33,471 bases of DNA from JBFXDW01 sp050180745 (GCA_050180745.1 JBFXDW010000004.1:1-33471), one strand, 5' to 3'; numbered from the stretch's first letter, positions 1 through 8,611 are shown. Notes: generated by a model from the letters alone, not told the origin. A program made the numbers and translations.

Positions 1-2
1 TT

Positions 3-506
3 TTTGAAGCTGATGATGATGATTTCTTTTTTCTAGAGGTTTTAGATACTGCATTTGACGTTCTTATAAGGCAGGCAAGGGAAAGCAGACAACCTGCGGC
101 AGCGCTTGTAAACCTTGTTGTTGCTGAAGATCGGCCTTACAAGTGGGATAAGGCTGTGCAGAAGGCTCTTGCTGAGGAACTCAACAAGATGTCGTCCGGT
201 AAGGAGGTGCTTGAGTTCTGTGTAGAACAAGCGCTTAAGATTCCAGAAACTAAGGCGAATATGCCTACGGCATCCTATCTCATTGAAACGGTCCTAGATG
301 GGGTTGTAAAGCCTGAGCTGGTTCCGGATCGTAGGGCTTTTGAGAAAAATATTGCAAGGAGAACGTCTTCGTCCTGTGATGCGCTGGCTCGTGCATTAGA
401 TGATCTACGGCGTAAGGAAAAAGATTTGGAGAGTCCTCGTCCAACGATGCATGGGGTAAGGCTTTTCCTTGCAAGACAAAGAAAACCTGATGGTCTCCAT
501 AAATAA
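3..506 (+). CDS. Hypothetical protein, C-terminal part (5' end outside window)
   Basis: The frame is open from base 3 to a TAA at 504-506, so at least 167 residues of a longer protein are present. The start lies upstream of the window; the GTG at 156 is internal because the frame continues before it. The visible part begins with an acidic run (EADDDD) followed by a hydrophobic FFFLEVL stretch, then soluble sequence rich in Ala, Leu, Glu and Lys that looks helical. The tail is basic and Arg-rich. I see no catalytic motif, signal peptide or membrane segment in this part, and I do not recognise the family. It converges on the MepK-like gene, whose stop is about 40 bases away. Its reality is supported by the long open frame and ordinary codon use; its function is unknown. 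Confidence 0.6.
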   Translation, partial: FEADDDDFFFLEVLDTAFDVLIRQARESRQPAAALVNLVVAEDRPYKWDKAVQKALAEELNKMSSGKEVLEFCVEQALKIPETKANMPTASYLIETVLDGVVKPELVPDRRAFEKNIARRTSSSCDALARALDDLRRKEKDLESPRPTMHGVRLFLARQRKPDGLHK

Positions 507-546
507 AACGGATTCTTATAATCAAGAGGGGCTTTTAGAGAGGCTT

Positions 547-1110
547 TTAGGCGGCGCCCCATTTACGGACTCGGCCTACATCCACATGCACAAAGTTTGA
601 ATCGGGGTAAAATCCGACTCCGCCGCGTCGCATGAGAAGAGCTTCATTTCGTACTTTACGTAAAGACACGCCGCTCATGCGAATATCTGTGGCCAGCCCT
701 TGCATATGAAGGCTGCGTTTGGCAACCCCGCCTGACTTTTGAGCCAGCATGGCGTTGGTTTTGGGCGAGCGATAGCCTGAGATGATTTCAACTGGTACAT
801 CTGTTCCGAGGTGGCCTTGCAGATCATGCAACAGCGTAATCAGGTTGGTTGCAATGGGATAGGTCTCGCCTGTGCGGAAGTCGCGTAGGATGTGATTGAT
901 TTTTGCCAGAGCGCTATAATCAAAATTATTTCTTTTCCAGAAGGTAACGCGTAAGCGCTCATCAGTATGAAGGTTGTGGAAGGCCAATTCCTTCATTTTG
1001 TGGTTTTGAAAAGAGGGCCATGCAAACGCAGGCGTAGCCGTCAGCGTTGCTGCGCCAATGAGGCCTGCTTTGATGAAGGTGCGGCGAGATATGTCAATTG
1101 TCTGGGGCAT
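547..1110 (-). CDS. Tat-exported M15-type murein peptidase (MepK/YcbK-like, DUF882)
   Basis: The protein has 187 residues, close to E. coli MepK (YcbK). The N-terminus carries a twin-arginine signal (SRRTFIKAG at about 8-16) followed by an Ala-rich hydrophobic stretch ending in a likely AxA cleavage site. The mature domain has the signature of the peptidase M15/DUF882 fold: EIISGYRSP, SLHMQGLATDIRM (His and Asp zinc ligands) and the C-terminal HVDVG (third ligand). Family members hydrolyse peptide cross-links in peptidoglycan in the periplasm. The next gene upstream on the same strand is a YcbB-like L,D-transpeptidase; in E. coli ycbB and ycbK are also neighbours, which supports a shared role in making and cutting 3-3 cross-links. 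The spacer between the two is 187 bases and holds a palindromic repeat, so they may not be one transcript. Exact bond specificity is inferred. Confidence 0.88.
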   Translation of the reverse strand: MPQTIDISRRTFIKAGLIGAATLTATPAFAWPSFQNHKMKELAFHNLHTDERLRVTFWKRNNFDYSALAKINHILRDFRTGETYPIATNLITLLHDLQGHLGTDVPVEIISGYRSPKTNAMLAQKSGGVAKRSLHMQGLATDIRMSGVSLRKVRNEALLMRRGGVGFYPDSNFVHVDVGRVRKWGAA

Positions 1111-1149
1111 GGCTGCGGGTTTGTGAACTTACTCTTCAAAAAAAATCTT

Positions 1150-1173
1150 CGTCATTCCTCCGCAGGAATGACG
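1150..1173. repeat. Palindromic GTCATTCC repeat
   Basis: CGTCATTCC and GGAATGACG form a perfect 9-base inverted repeat around a 6-base loop in the spacer between the MepK-like and L,D-transpeptidase genes. The same arm sequence recurs at 28020-28110, and related arms occur at 25371-25396 and 32739-32758, so this is one copy of a dispersed palindromic family. No long T-run follows on either strand, so I do not call it a terminator. Confidence 0.75.
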
Positions 1174-1297
1174 CTGTTTCTTAAAAGGGGCTTTTTGATT
1201 CTAGATCACAGCACCTCGCGAAAACGTTGCCAGCATACATATTTTTAGGCTTTTTTACAAGCTTTGAGCCTTACTTTCATCCCTATAACCCTGTTTC

Positions 1298-2977
1298 TTA
1301 TTTGGAAAACAACTGGTTATAGTCCTTAACCTTATCTTTTAAAGCGGTTAGGAGGCGTTGGTCGTACCGATAAATGTCTCGCCGGAAGTGAAGTGCGCTA
1401 TCCTCTGCGGGGAAGAAGCTGGTGCGGTACACTACGAAAATTGGCAGAGGATTATCTACTTTGATGGGGAATACAGGGAGTTTTCCGATTTCTTTTTTAA
1501 CATCACTATAGCTCCATGGAACTTTGTTTTCTTCTAAGATGATTGAGGCGATTCTTGGCGGGTCTTTCAGGCGGATGCACCCAGAGCTTTTATGACGCCC
1601 TGCTTTGCCAAAATCTTCTTTATGCGGTGTGCCATGCAGGTAAACGGAGAATTTATTTTTAAAGTCAAATTTGACCTCGCCCAGCGCGTTTTTGGGGCCG
1701 GGCCGTTGGCGTAGTTGATAATTGAACTGACGTGGGCTCATGTTGCTAAAGTCAATTCCATGCCCATAGGGGTCGTCTTCTCGCCAGCGGATAGCGTAGC
1801 CCTTTTCTTCTAACAGGCGAGGGTTCTTCCTAAGTTTGGGAAGAATATCATAACGAGCAATACTGATCGGAATTTTCCACATAGGATTCAGAATAACTGA
1901 GTCAATAGCGCTGTTGATGAACGGTGTTTTGCGCATCGGCATACCTACGACGGTTTGGGCGTGATGGATGACTTCGCCGTGACGGAATATTTTAATTGAG
2001 GCATCGGCAATGTTCACATATGCCAAACGATTGGGAAACTGGCGTGGCATAGCGCGCGCAAAAGCCATGTTGGTGCGTATTTGATCAATACGAAGATCTA
2101 CGGGTTTATTCATGTCATAAATCGTTTCGGAACCTATGTTGCCGTCTGTTTCAAGCCCGTTGCGAGACTGGTAGGTGAGGATTATTCTGTGTAGATCAGA
2201 GTCAAGCGTGTCCTCTTCGTTTTGACAAATGGGAAGCATGTAAAGCTCGTTAACAAGGCGGTTGCGGACCTGCAAAACCCGAGGGCTCTTGTCTCCAAGT
2301 CGTAAGATGGGGCCATCATCTATGGGTTTCCATGGTTGTTGCTGCGCGATCGCGCGATAGAGCCGTAAGGCACGTGCAAGAAATAAATATTCGGTTGTGG
2401 CGGGTGTTAGTGTTGGCAAGTAGTCATAGATTTGACCATGATATAAGGCCTGTGCGAGATCAGCAATAAGGTCTCGATCATTGGTATGAAACTCCCATCC
2501 AGTAAAAAGATGTGCATAATCTATGGCATCGCCATTTAGCTCGTGGGCGATGCTGATGAGCCAGTCCGTTAGGGCAATATCAAAGAGCGGTTTGTTTGTT
2601 TGATCTGGTGTTTGTGAGAGTTTGATGAACAGGTCGATCGTTTTGTCTTGCGGCTCTAATCCATGATAATAAGTGAAGGTCCGCATATATTCTAAAAAGG
2701 CGCGTAGATTTTGTTGTGCGAGGGAAGATTCGATATCCCAGACAGGACGGTACTCACGGGTTTCATAAAGTTTGTTGAGTTCTTTTATATTGAGGAAGGG
2801 AGGAAGACTCTCGTTGTCTGTTTTTTGGGGGACTTCCGTTTTGTTTGTTTCTTCTGGCTCAGCGTACAGGATGTTCCATATCTCTCGTGCGGCTCCATGC
2901 GAGGGAGGCTCGAAATCTTGTGCGAAAGCCGAAAACGAAAAAAGGGCAACGAAGAGAAGGGGAAGGATAAAGTGCAT
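1298..2977 (-). CDS. L,D-transpeptidase, YcbB/LdtD-like
   Basis: The protein has 559 residues, in the range of YcbB-type enzymes. It starts with a Sec signal peptide (MHFILPLLFVALFSFSAFAQ). The middle holds a peptidoglycan-binding-like region (around LRLGDKSPRVLQVRNRL, later LETDGNIGSETIYDMN). The C-terminal YkuD domain shows YLHGTPHKE and, about 15 residues on, the catalytic motif KSSGCIRLKDP with the nucleophilic Cys near residue 466. YcbB-type enzymes form 3-3 cross-links between diaminopimelate residues and confer beta-lactam tolerance; that is family knowledge. The order YcbB-like then MepK-like on the same strand matches the E. coli pair. The start at 2977 gives a complete signal peptide and I accept it. 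Divergent from the START-domain gene, with about 210 bases between. Confidence 0.92.
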   Translation of the reverse strand: MHFILPLLFVALFSFSAFAQDFEPPSHGAAREIWNILYAEPEETNKTEVPQKTDNESLPPFLNIKELNKLYETREYRPVWDIESSLAQQNLRAFLEYMRTFTYYHGLEPQDKTIDLFIKLSQTPDQTNKPLFDIALTDWLISIAHELNGDAIDYAHLFTGWEFHTNDRDLIADLAQALYHGQIYDYLPTLTPATTEYLFLARALRLYRAIAQQQPWKPIDDGPILRLGDKSPRVLQVRNRLVNELYMLPICQNEEDTLDSDLHRIILTYQSRNGLETDGNIGSETIYDMNKPVDLRIDQIRTNMAFARAMPRQFPNRLAYVNIADASIKIFRHGEVIHHAQTVVGMPMRKTPFINSAIDSVILNPMWKIPISIARYDILPKLRKNPRLLEEKGYAIRWREDDPYGHGIDFSNMSPRQFNYQLRQRPGPKNALGEVKFDFKNKFSVYLHGTPHKEDFGKAGRHKSSGCIRLKDPPRIASIILEENKVPWSYSDVKKEIGKLPVFPIKVDNPLPIFVVYRTSFFPAEDSALHFRRDIYRYDQRLLTALKDKVKDYNQLFSK

Positions 2978-3186
2978 GAGGAAGAAAAAATCCAGAATAA
3001 AAGGTCCGCAGGGTTGCTACTATCTCACAAAGATATAAAAGATTCGTTATGATAACCATTTGACTTAAGTTTTCCACGTTGTTACTCGTCGCTTATGGAG
3101 AGAGGTTTATCCACTGCGCTCCTTGTTCCTAGTGGAAATTCTTAATTCAAATGACTATGGTGATTTCGTAAAACACAAAGAATCCC

Positions 3187-3660
3187 ATGCCTCGTTACTC
3201 TGAAACGCATATTTTACCTTATTTCCCCGAACAGATATTTGATCTAGTGGCGGATGTAGAACGTTATCCTGATTTTCTCCCATGGTGTCATAGTGTGCAT
3301 ATCATTGAAACCAGAGAGAAGGGCTTTATTGCCGATATGGTTGTGGGTAATAAACTAGTCTCAGAAGGGTTTCGTTCGGAGGTGAGCCTACTTCGTCCCT
3401 TGGCTGTTTCCGTAGCCTATGGAGGTGGTGGGAATGGGGTGTTGCGTCATCTTGCGACGGAATGGCGCTTTGTGCTTGTGGATAAAACAGCCTGTCGTAT
3501 TGATTTTATGGTTGATTTCTCCATTAAAAGTCGCCTCTTGGCTGGGGCTATGGATCTGTTTTTTGAAAAGGCTTTCTTGAGGATAGTTGCTGCGTTTGAG
3601 GCGAGGGCAGCGGCGCTCTATGGCAAAAAAGCATCACTAAAATGTAACCATAGGTTGTAG
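3187..3660 (+). CDS. Coq10/RatA-like START-domain protein
   Basis: This 157-residue protein matches the polyketide-cyclase/START family typified by Coq10 and RatA over its whole length. Recognisable stretches are MPRYSETHILPYFPEQIFDLVADVERYPDFLPWC at the N-terminus, where VADVERYPDFLPWC is the family hallmark, and FMVDFSIKSRLLAGAMDLFFEKA near the C-terminus. In mitochondria Coq10 binds ubiquinone and supports respiration; in E. coli RatA was reported to affect ribosome subunit association. Which role applies here is unknown, but in alphaproteobacteria the Coq10-like reading is usual. Cytoplasmic, no signal peptide or TM segment. The gene stands alone, 95 bases before hfq. Confidence 0.9.
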   Translation: MPRYSETHILPYFPEQIFDLVADVERYPDFLPWCHSVHIIETREKGFIADMVVGNKLVSEGFRSEVSLLRPLAVSVAYGGGGNGVLRHLATEWRFVLVDKTACRIDFMVDFSIKSRLLAGAMDLFFEKAFLRIVAAFEARAAALYGKKASLKCNHRL

Positions 3661-3755
3661 CCCCATTTTTTGATTGTCATACGATAAAAACCACGCTTAA
3701 TAGACGGCGTAATGAGAGGATTTTCTCTCGTTTTAGGGTCAGTGGGATTTTTTAT

Positions 3756-4001
3756 ATGTCAGATAATCGTCCGAAGGTTCAGGATTCCTTTCTTGAGCTT
3801 CTTCGTCAAAATAAAACTCCAACGACTATTTTTCTTGTTAACGGCGTTAAGCTACAAGGTATAATCTCATGCTATGGGCAGTCATCAGTGCTGTTGCGGC
3901 GGGATAGCTATGTGCAGCTCGTTTATAAACACGCTATTTCAACTGTGATGCCTAATGTCCCTATGACTCTGGAAGAAGGCTCTGTGACGGTTGTCGAATA
4001 A
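3756..4001 (+). CDS. hfq: RNA chaperone Hfq
   Basis: The protein has 81 residues with the Sm1 motif (TIFLVNGVKLQGIIS) and Sm2 motif (VYKHAISTVMP); YKHAIS is diagnostic of Hfq. It forms a hexameric ring pairing small RNAs with mRNAs. The N-terminal VQDSFLELLR matches the usual VQDxFLNxLR. Two details are unusual. Aligned by eye to E. coli (ESFDQFVILL versus SCYGQSSVLL), the position of Phe42, which stacks on uridine in the proximal pore, is Ser here. The rim patch RRER of E. coli is RQNK. The distal-face Tyr25 position is Phe, as in many alphaproteobacteria. The acidic tail is short. It is followed by hflX, whose putative TTG start overlaps the hfq end by 11 bases; hfq-hflX is a classic pair. 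Confidence 0.97.
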   Translation: MSDNRPKVQDSFLELLRQNKTPTTIFLVNGVKLQGIISCYGQSSVLLRRDSYVQLVYKHAISTVMPNVPMTLEEGSVTVVE

Positions 4002-5394
4002 AAATAACAAAGATACAGATAAGACAAAATCAACATCTCAAGAAAATCATGTGGCGGGACGTGCTGTTGTCGTCAAGCCTCTTTTGCGTGGTCAGGTGGA
4101 TGCTTTGCATCAGCCTGAGGCGATGCTGGATGAGGCGATAGGACTGGCGCAGGCTATTCAACTTGAGGTCATGGCGGCGCATATTTTGCACCTCTCTACT
4201 CCTGTGCCAGCGACTTTGTTGGGGACGGGGCAGGTTGAGGCTTTGGCCGAGTTAGTCGAGGCTGAAGAGATTGATGTTGCGATTATTGATCATGCGCTTA
4301 CTCCTATCCAGCAACGGAATTTAGAAAAAAAACTGCATTGTAAAGTGATTGACCGGACGGGGTTGATTTTGGAAATCTTTGGGGCTCGCGCACGCACCAA
4401 AGAGGGAAAACTTCAGGTCGAGCTTGCTGCGCTCAATTATCAAAAATCACGGCTTGTGCGCTCTTGGACTCACCTTGAACGTCAACGCGGCGGCTTTGGG
4501 TTTATGGGCGGCCCAGGGGAATCTCAGCTTGAGGTCGATCGTCGTTTGATCATGGGCCGGATTACCAAGTTGAAGAAAGAACTTGAACAAGTTCGCCGCA
4601 CACGAGGTCTTGGACGGCAAGCGCGGGAACGGGCGGGGCATCCGACAATCGTGTTCGTGGGTTATACCAATGCGGGTAAATCTACTCTGTTTAATCAGCT
4701 TACAGGGTCAGAAGCATTGGCCAAGGATATGTTGTTTGCCACGCTGGACCCGCATATGCGCGGGATTAAGCTGCCCAGTGGGGCTAAGGTGATTTTGTCG
4801 GATACGGTTGGGTTTATCTCGGATCTGCCCACGCATTTGGTCGAGGCTTTTCGGGCAACGCTTGAAGAAGTTCAGCTTGCAGATGTGATCTTGCATGTGC
4901 GTGACATTACACATCCTCAGGCGCGGCTTCAAAAGCAGGCAGTTGAAGATATTTTGTATGATTTGGGTATAGAGCCAGATGATAATCGCTTAATCGAAGT
5001 GATGAATAAAGCCGATTTGCTGCCTGAGGATGAGCGTGAGAATCTGTACGATTATGCCGCGCGGCGTAGTCGCGAGGCTGTGGATGCGCCTGCTGATTTA
5101 GATGGCCTGACACCTCAGGCGCGGGCGGGGTCTGTGGCGATATCGGCGTTGACGGGAGAGGGGATTGAGAATCTTCTCGCGCTGATAGATGATTATTTGG
5201 CACGACGCTGTGCGGTTTATGATATTGAGGTGCCTATAAATGAGGGGGCGGCCTTGGCGTGGCTCTATGGACATGGCAGAATAGAAGTACGGAAAGATGG
5301 GGCCAAAAAGGTAAAGCTTCGTGTGGCCTTGGATAGCGCCGATTTTGGCCGCTTTATCAGTAAATTCGAAGGCGTTGTTCATGTTAAATGTTAA
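3991..5394 (+). CDS. hflX: GTPase HflX
   Basis: HflX is a ribosome-associated GTPase that splits stalled or heat-damaged 70S ribosomes. The N-terminal HflX domain shows DRTGLILEIFGARARTKEGKLQVELA and the Gly-rich GGFGFMGGPGESQLEVDRR. A coiled-coil linker (TKLKKELEQVRRTR) follows. The GTPase domain has G1 GYTNAGKST near residue 224, G2 in FATLDP, G3 DTVGFI and G4 NKAD. Length is 467 residues if the TTG at 3991 is the start; that codon lies inside the end of hfq with AAGAAGG about 11 bases ahead. The first ~20 residues are a Lys/Asn/Thr-rich extension, so a later in-frame GTG at 4051 is a real alternative. The 3' end overlaps the phosphatase gene by 14 bases, implying translational coupling in an hfq-hflX-phosphatase operon. 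Confidence 0.95.
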   Translation: MSNKNNKDTDKTKSTSQENHVAGRAVVVKPLLRGQVDALHQPEAMLDEAIGLAQAIQLEVMAAHILHLSTPVPATLLGTGQVEALAELVEAEEIDVAIIDHALTPIQQRNLEKKLHCKVIDRTGLILEIFGARARTKEGKLQVELAALNYQKSRLVRSWTHLERQRGGFGFMGGPGESQLEVDRRLIMGRITKLKKELEQVRRTRGLGRQARERAGHPTIVFVGYTNAGKSTLFNQLTGSEALAKDMLFATLDPHMRGIKLPSGAKVILSDTVGFISDLPTHLVEAFRATLEEVQLADVILHVRDITHPQARLQKQAVEDILYDLGIEPDDNRLIEVMNKADLLPEDERENLYDYAARRSREAVDAPADLDGLTPQARAGSVAISALTGEGIENLLALIDDYLARRCAVYDIEVPINEGAALAWLYGHGRIEVRKDGAKKVKLRVALDSADFGRFISKFEGVVHVKC

Positions 5395-6235
5395 AATAGA
5401 CCTCGACTCAGTTGCCAAATCGATTCGCGAGGTTGCTGATTCTTGCATTGTACCGCGCTTTCAGAATCTCCATACGGGGGAAATTCACTTCAAAGGTGAG
5501 GATGATCCCGTCACAATTGCCGATCAAGAGGCCGAAAAAGAGCTTTCCAAACGCTTTATGGACCTGCTACCCGGCTCAAAAGTGGTGGGAGAGGAGTCTT
5601 TTGCTGAGAATCCGTCTGTTTTCGACCATTTTTTAGGCGATTCGCCTGTCTGGATCATTGATCCTGTGGATGGAACTAAGTGTTTTATAGCCGGAGAACC
5701 CCTTTATGGGGTCATTGTTTCCCTTACGAAACAGAATCATACACTTGCAGCATGGCTTTATGATCCGACTTCAAAAGAATTCATTACAGCAGAGGAAGGA
5801 AGCGGTGCTTACTGGAAGGGGCAAAAATTGTCTGTTCTGCCGCCAGCCCCTTTAGGAGAGATGACAGGGATCTTAGGATTGCAAATTATGGAAGGGTTTG
5901 AGGCGCAGGGCTGTGTATTGTCACCTGATTCTAAACCTCCTATAGAAAGAATGTATTCGGCTTGCCATGATTATTCGCGGCTGGTAGCTCCCAAGCCCCA
6001 TTTCTCGGGACGCTTTGATCAGGTTCATTTTCATGGCTGGTCTAGAACATGTACGCCGTGGGATTGCGCGGCAGGGGTTCTAATTCATAAAGAGGCGGGA
6101 GGTTATTCCGCGCATTGGAATGGGGATGCTTTTGTGCCCTCGTCTTATAAGCGGGGCATTTTGGCGGCTCCGGATAAAGAGAGTTGGGAATCTGTGAAAG
6201 CTTGGATCGAGAGCGCTTGCGAGTGTGGGGATTAG
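5381..6235 (+). CDS. Inositol-monophosphatase-family phosphatase (HisN-like candidate)
   Basis: The frame extends further upstream, but I place the start at ATG 5381, which gives 284 residues beginning MLNVKIDLDSVAKSIREVA, a normal N-terminus for the family; it overlaps hflX by 14 bases. Metal-binding motifs are present in order: DDPVTIADQEAE, GEES, the hallmark IDPVDGTKCFI and WDCAAGVLIHKEAGG. These proteins are Mg2+-dependent phosphomonoesterases acting on inositol phosphates, histidinol phosphate (HisN) or PAP (CysQ). The substrate cannot be read from sequence; HisN is common in alphaproteobacteria, so I favour it weakly. The stop TAG at 6233-6235 is immediately followed by a heptamer repeat array. 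Confidence 0.85.
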   Translation: MLNVKIDLDSVAKSIREVADSCIVPRFQNLHTGEIHFKGEDDPVTIADQEAEKELSKRFMDLLPGSKVVGEESFAENPSVFDHFLGDSPVWIIDPVDGTKCFIAGEPLYGVIVSLTKQNHTLAAWLYDPTSKEFITAEEGSGAYWKGQKLSVLPPAPLGEMTGILGLQIMEGFEAQGCVLSPDSKPPIERMYSACHDYSRLVAPKPHFSGRFDQVHFHGWSRTCTPWDCAAGVLIHKEAGGYSAHWNGDAFVPSSYKRGILAAPDKESWESVKAWIESACECGD

Positions 6236-6236
6236 G

Positions 6237-6257
6237 ATTCAGGATTCAGCATTCAGG
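6237..6257. repeat. Heptamer array, three units (ATTCAGG/ATTCAGC)
   Basis: Three exactly phased 7-base units, ATTCAGG, ATTCAGC and ATTCAGG, begin one base after the stop codon of the phosphatase gene. The junction bases make GATTC at 6236 and 6243. This is the shortest array in the window. I see no inverted partner before the bamB stop 31 bases further on. Confidence 0.8.
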
Positions 6258-6287
6258 GTGGGAGTCATGGCAGCGCACCTTAATCCC

Positions 6288-7622
6288 TCAGTGCAGCGCA
6301 ATCAGCTTGCCGCTGTCATCCAAAAGAAGCATGACTTTGTCTGCGATGATAGGGGGAAGGTAAAAAGAATCGCCTACCTTTTGATAGTAGAGAATGCCTC
6401 CATCAGTTGGATCAAACGCTGCCAGAATGCCGTTTGAACTGACGACCCACAAGCGGCCTCCTGCCATCGTTGGTCCAGCCCATGACAGAATATTGTCTTT
6501 TTCAATATCGTCCTTATCGTAAATTTCTAACGGTATAGACCACAGATTCTTTCCATGCTGACGAGAGAGCGCGGTCAGCTTATTGTCATTCGTAACGACA
6601 TAGACGGCGTTGCCAACGACGGCTGGCGTGTTGTCGCCTGCTATATCTTGTTCCCAAATGCGGGTGCCGCTGCGCTGATCAATGGCAGTCATACGACCGC
6701 TATGACTAATGGCATAGATGTGTTTATCTGCGATAACGGGAAGGGCGCGAATAGCTGAAATGGCGGGCAGACCTCCTACATCTCGAGATACAGAGAGGAC
6801 TTCGCTCCACGACAGGCGGCCATTTTGGGTGCGTAATCCAAATAACTCTCCCGAGCTATAGGGCACAACAACGATATCATCTTTGACAGCAGGGCTTGAT
6901 GCTCCTAGTAAAGAGGCGTCTTCTGCGATGCCTCGATGGTGCCAGATTTTATGGCCTGTTGTGGCATCTAAGACATGCATCTCATTTTCAAGAGAGATCA
7001 CAAAGACTCGACCTGAAGAAACCGTTGGCGCTGCGCGAAGAGGGCTTCCAACATCTTGCCTCCACAGAATACTGCCATCCATATCTCGCAAGGCGACGAG
7101 CTGCCCATAACCTGTGGAAGCAAAGAGATTGCCATTGGCCCACGCCAAACCACCGCCCATAGATTCATTGTCAGCCTCTTCGGGGGTTAGATCTGTGCGC
7201 CATAATCTATCTCCATCGCTTAACGCAAAAGCGCTGACATAACCATGAGCGTCTTGAGTATAGACGATGCCGTCAACGATGATAGGGGCGGCTAAGAGTT
7301 TGGTATCAGAGCTTGAGCCGTAACCAATATCTGTGGACCAAAAGCGAATGGGCGCTAATGATAGGGCCATGTTTCCTGGCGCATGTGATGTGTCGCCTCC
7401 CGCTTGTGTCCAGCGCGGATTGACGTTTTGCGGGGGTAGGGCAATATCGAAATTGGCCATTGCGGGATGGGCCTTGTCGCTGGTTGCGCTTTCAAGAACA
7501 GGAGCCCCGTTGTTTGCGGGGAGAGGGGACACTTCTTCGCCAAGCAACGAACAAGCTCCCAGAATGAGCGGCAGTAAACATGACCAAGAAACCAGCTTCA
7601 CATGGTGTAACGATACGCGCAT
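6288..7622 (-). CDS. bamB: Outer membrane assembly lipoprotein BamB
   Basis: BamB is the beta-propeller lipoprotein of the BAM complex, which inserts outer membrane proteins. The 444-residue length fits. The N-terminus ends in a lipobox (LILGAC, lipidated Cys at about residue 24). The rest contains repeated PQQ-type propeller blades, for example VYTQDAHGYVSAFALSDGDRLWR, LFASTGYGQLVALRDMDGSILWR and IYAISHSGRMTAIDQRSGTRIWE, each with the GxLxAL...G...W pattern. It lies 19 bases downstream of the YfgM-like gene, reproducing the yfgM-bamB order of other proteobacteria. In many genomes der follows; here it does not, and the gene converges on the phosphatase with a repeat array between them. Confidence 0.95.
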   Translation of the reverse strand: MRVSLHHVKLVSWSCLLPLILGACSLLGEEVSPLPANNGAPVLESATSDKAHPAMANFDIALPPQNVNPRWTQAGGDTSHAPGNMALSLAPIRFWSTDIGYGSSSDTKLLAAPIIVDGIVYTQDAHGYVSAFALSDGDRLWRTDLTPEEADNESMGGGLAWANGNLFASTGYGQLVALRDMDGSILWRQDVGSPLRAAPTVSSGRVFVISLENEMHVLDATTGHKIWHHRGIAEDASLLGASSPAVKDDIVVVPYSSGELFGLRTQNGRLSWSEVLSVSRDVGGLPAISAIRALPVIADKHIYAISHSGRMTAIDQRSGTRIWEQDIAGDNTPAVVGNAVYVVTNDNKLTALSRQHGKNLWSIPLEIYDKDDIEKDNILSWAGPTMAGGRLWVVSSNGILAAFDPTDGGILYYQKVGDSFYLPPIIADKVMLLLDDSGKLIALH

Positions 7623-7641
7623 TGTCGATTTCCCTTGAACT

Positions 7642-8298
7642 TTACTTTTCTTCCTTCAGCCATTGATAGATATCTGCCGCGCGGCGTTGGACACCTTGTG
7701 AGACATCTTTTTTGCTTAGGAGATTTTCGAAGATTTTTTTAGCTTCTTCTTTCTTGCCTTCTTTGAGAGCCAAATGCCCCATGAGCTCTTGAGCAAGATC
7801 CTGCCATGGCCCCGTTTTCGCCAGAGGAGCGAGGCGCGCCTCAAGCTGGGCTGCGTCGCTCGAGTCAAATTGAGCCATGATTGAAAATACATCGGCTAAA
7901 CCACGGAAGACGGGTTCGACATCCTTATCATTGGCGAGCGCATCATAAAAGGCGATAGCGCGTTCTCGTTTGCCTTGGTCTGCAGCTGTTTTTGCAGCCA
8001 TAAAACGTGCCAAGACAGCTTGTGTTGTTCCGTTGTGCGTTTTAACGAATTCCTCAAAGGCGGCTATTTTTTCGTCTTTCTTAACATCCTCGGTAATGGA
8101 TATAAGCGCGTTAGAGGCCGCCTGATTTTGATTGCTTTTATAGCTGCGCCAGCCCGAAGAGGAGGCTGTGCCCAAGATGAGCGCGAGCGTTGCTACTATG
8201 ATAAAAGCGCCGTATTGTTTCCAAAACTGGGTTAATTTTTGGCGCTGAAGGTCCTCTTCAATTTCATAGATCAAGCCTTGATCGTCGCGTTGGTTCAT
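7642..8298 (-). CDS. YfgM-like membrane-anchored TPR protein
   Basis: This 218-residue protein begins with a short cytoplasmic segment (MNQRDDQGLIYEIEEDLQRQKLTQFWKQYG), where the EIEEDLQRQKL-FWKQYG pattern is typical of the YfgM family. One TM helix follows (AFIIVATLALILGTASSSGW, about 31-50). The remainder is helical TPR-like sequence in the periplasm (for example AAFEEFVKTHNGTTQAVLARFMAAKTAADQGKRERAIAFYDALA). In E. coli YfgM interacts with the SecYEG/PpiD export machinery and is encoded just upstream of bamB, as here. A joint function in envelope protein traffic is inferred from that context. Confidence 0.88.
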   Translation of the reverse strand: MNQRDDQGLIYEIEEDLQRQKLTQFWKQYGAFIIVATLALILGTASSSGWRSYKSNQNQAASNALISITEDVKKDEKIAAFEEFVKTHNGTTQAVLARFMAAKTAADQGKRERAIAFYDALANDKDVEPVFRGLADVFSIMAQFDSSDAAQLEARLAPLAKTGPWQDLAQELMGHLALKEGKKEEAKKIFENLLSKKDVSQGVQRRAADIYQWLKEEK

Positions 8299-8439
8299 AG
8301 TTTAGGGTCCTTGGATTCGAGTCTTATTTTAAAAGGTCTTAAGAAAGGTTAGTCTAGTCGGGGCCATGGTGCAAGAGATGCTGGAATATAGAAAGGGGTA
8401 AGGGGCGTGTTTTTTCTTGAATTTCTGTGTTGCAAGTTA

Positions 8440-8468
8440 TTGACATAGCTCTTCGGTTGCCCTAAAGA
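8440..8468 (+). promoter_or_regulatory. Putative sigma-70 promoter of tRNA-Asp
   Basis: TTGACA at 8440-8445 and TAAAGA at 8463-8468 are separated by exactly 17 bases and point towards the tRNA, whose 5' end is about 65 bases downstream. The -35 is a perfect consensus. The surrounding spacer 8299-8534 has no convincing gene; the only open frames there are short and run through repeat sequence. Confidence 0.5.
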
Positions 8469-8534
8469 TGGCGGTCTCCGCGGTGACAGCGGGTGGCCTT
8501 GGCTGGTGTTTCTGGTCAATTTGCCAGTATTTAT

Positions 8535-8611
8535 GCGGGTGTAGCTCAGTTGGTTAGAGCGTCGGCCTGTCACGCCGAAGGCCGCGGGTTCAAGTCCCGT
8601 CACTCGCGCCA
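8535..8611 (+). tRNA. tRNA-Asp (GTC)
   Basis: A full cloverleaf can be drawn by hand. The acceptor GCGGGTG pairs with CACTCGC, followed by G and an encoded CCA. The D arm contains AGCTCAGTTGGTTAGAGC. The anticodon stem TCGGC/GCCGA closes the loop CTGTCAC with anticodon GTC, which reads aspartate codons. The T arm has GGGTTCAAGTCCC. Length 77 bases. Its 3' end is duplicated 124 bases downstream (see the direct repeat entry). Confidence 0.97.

Noticed and set aside
2711..3077. Several open frames opposite the L,D-transpeptidase 5' end
   Set aside because: They are antisense to a gene with a clear signal peptide and catalytic motif, overlap one another, and show no domain or initiation signal.
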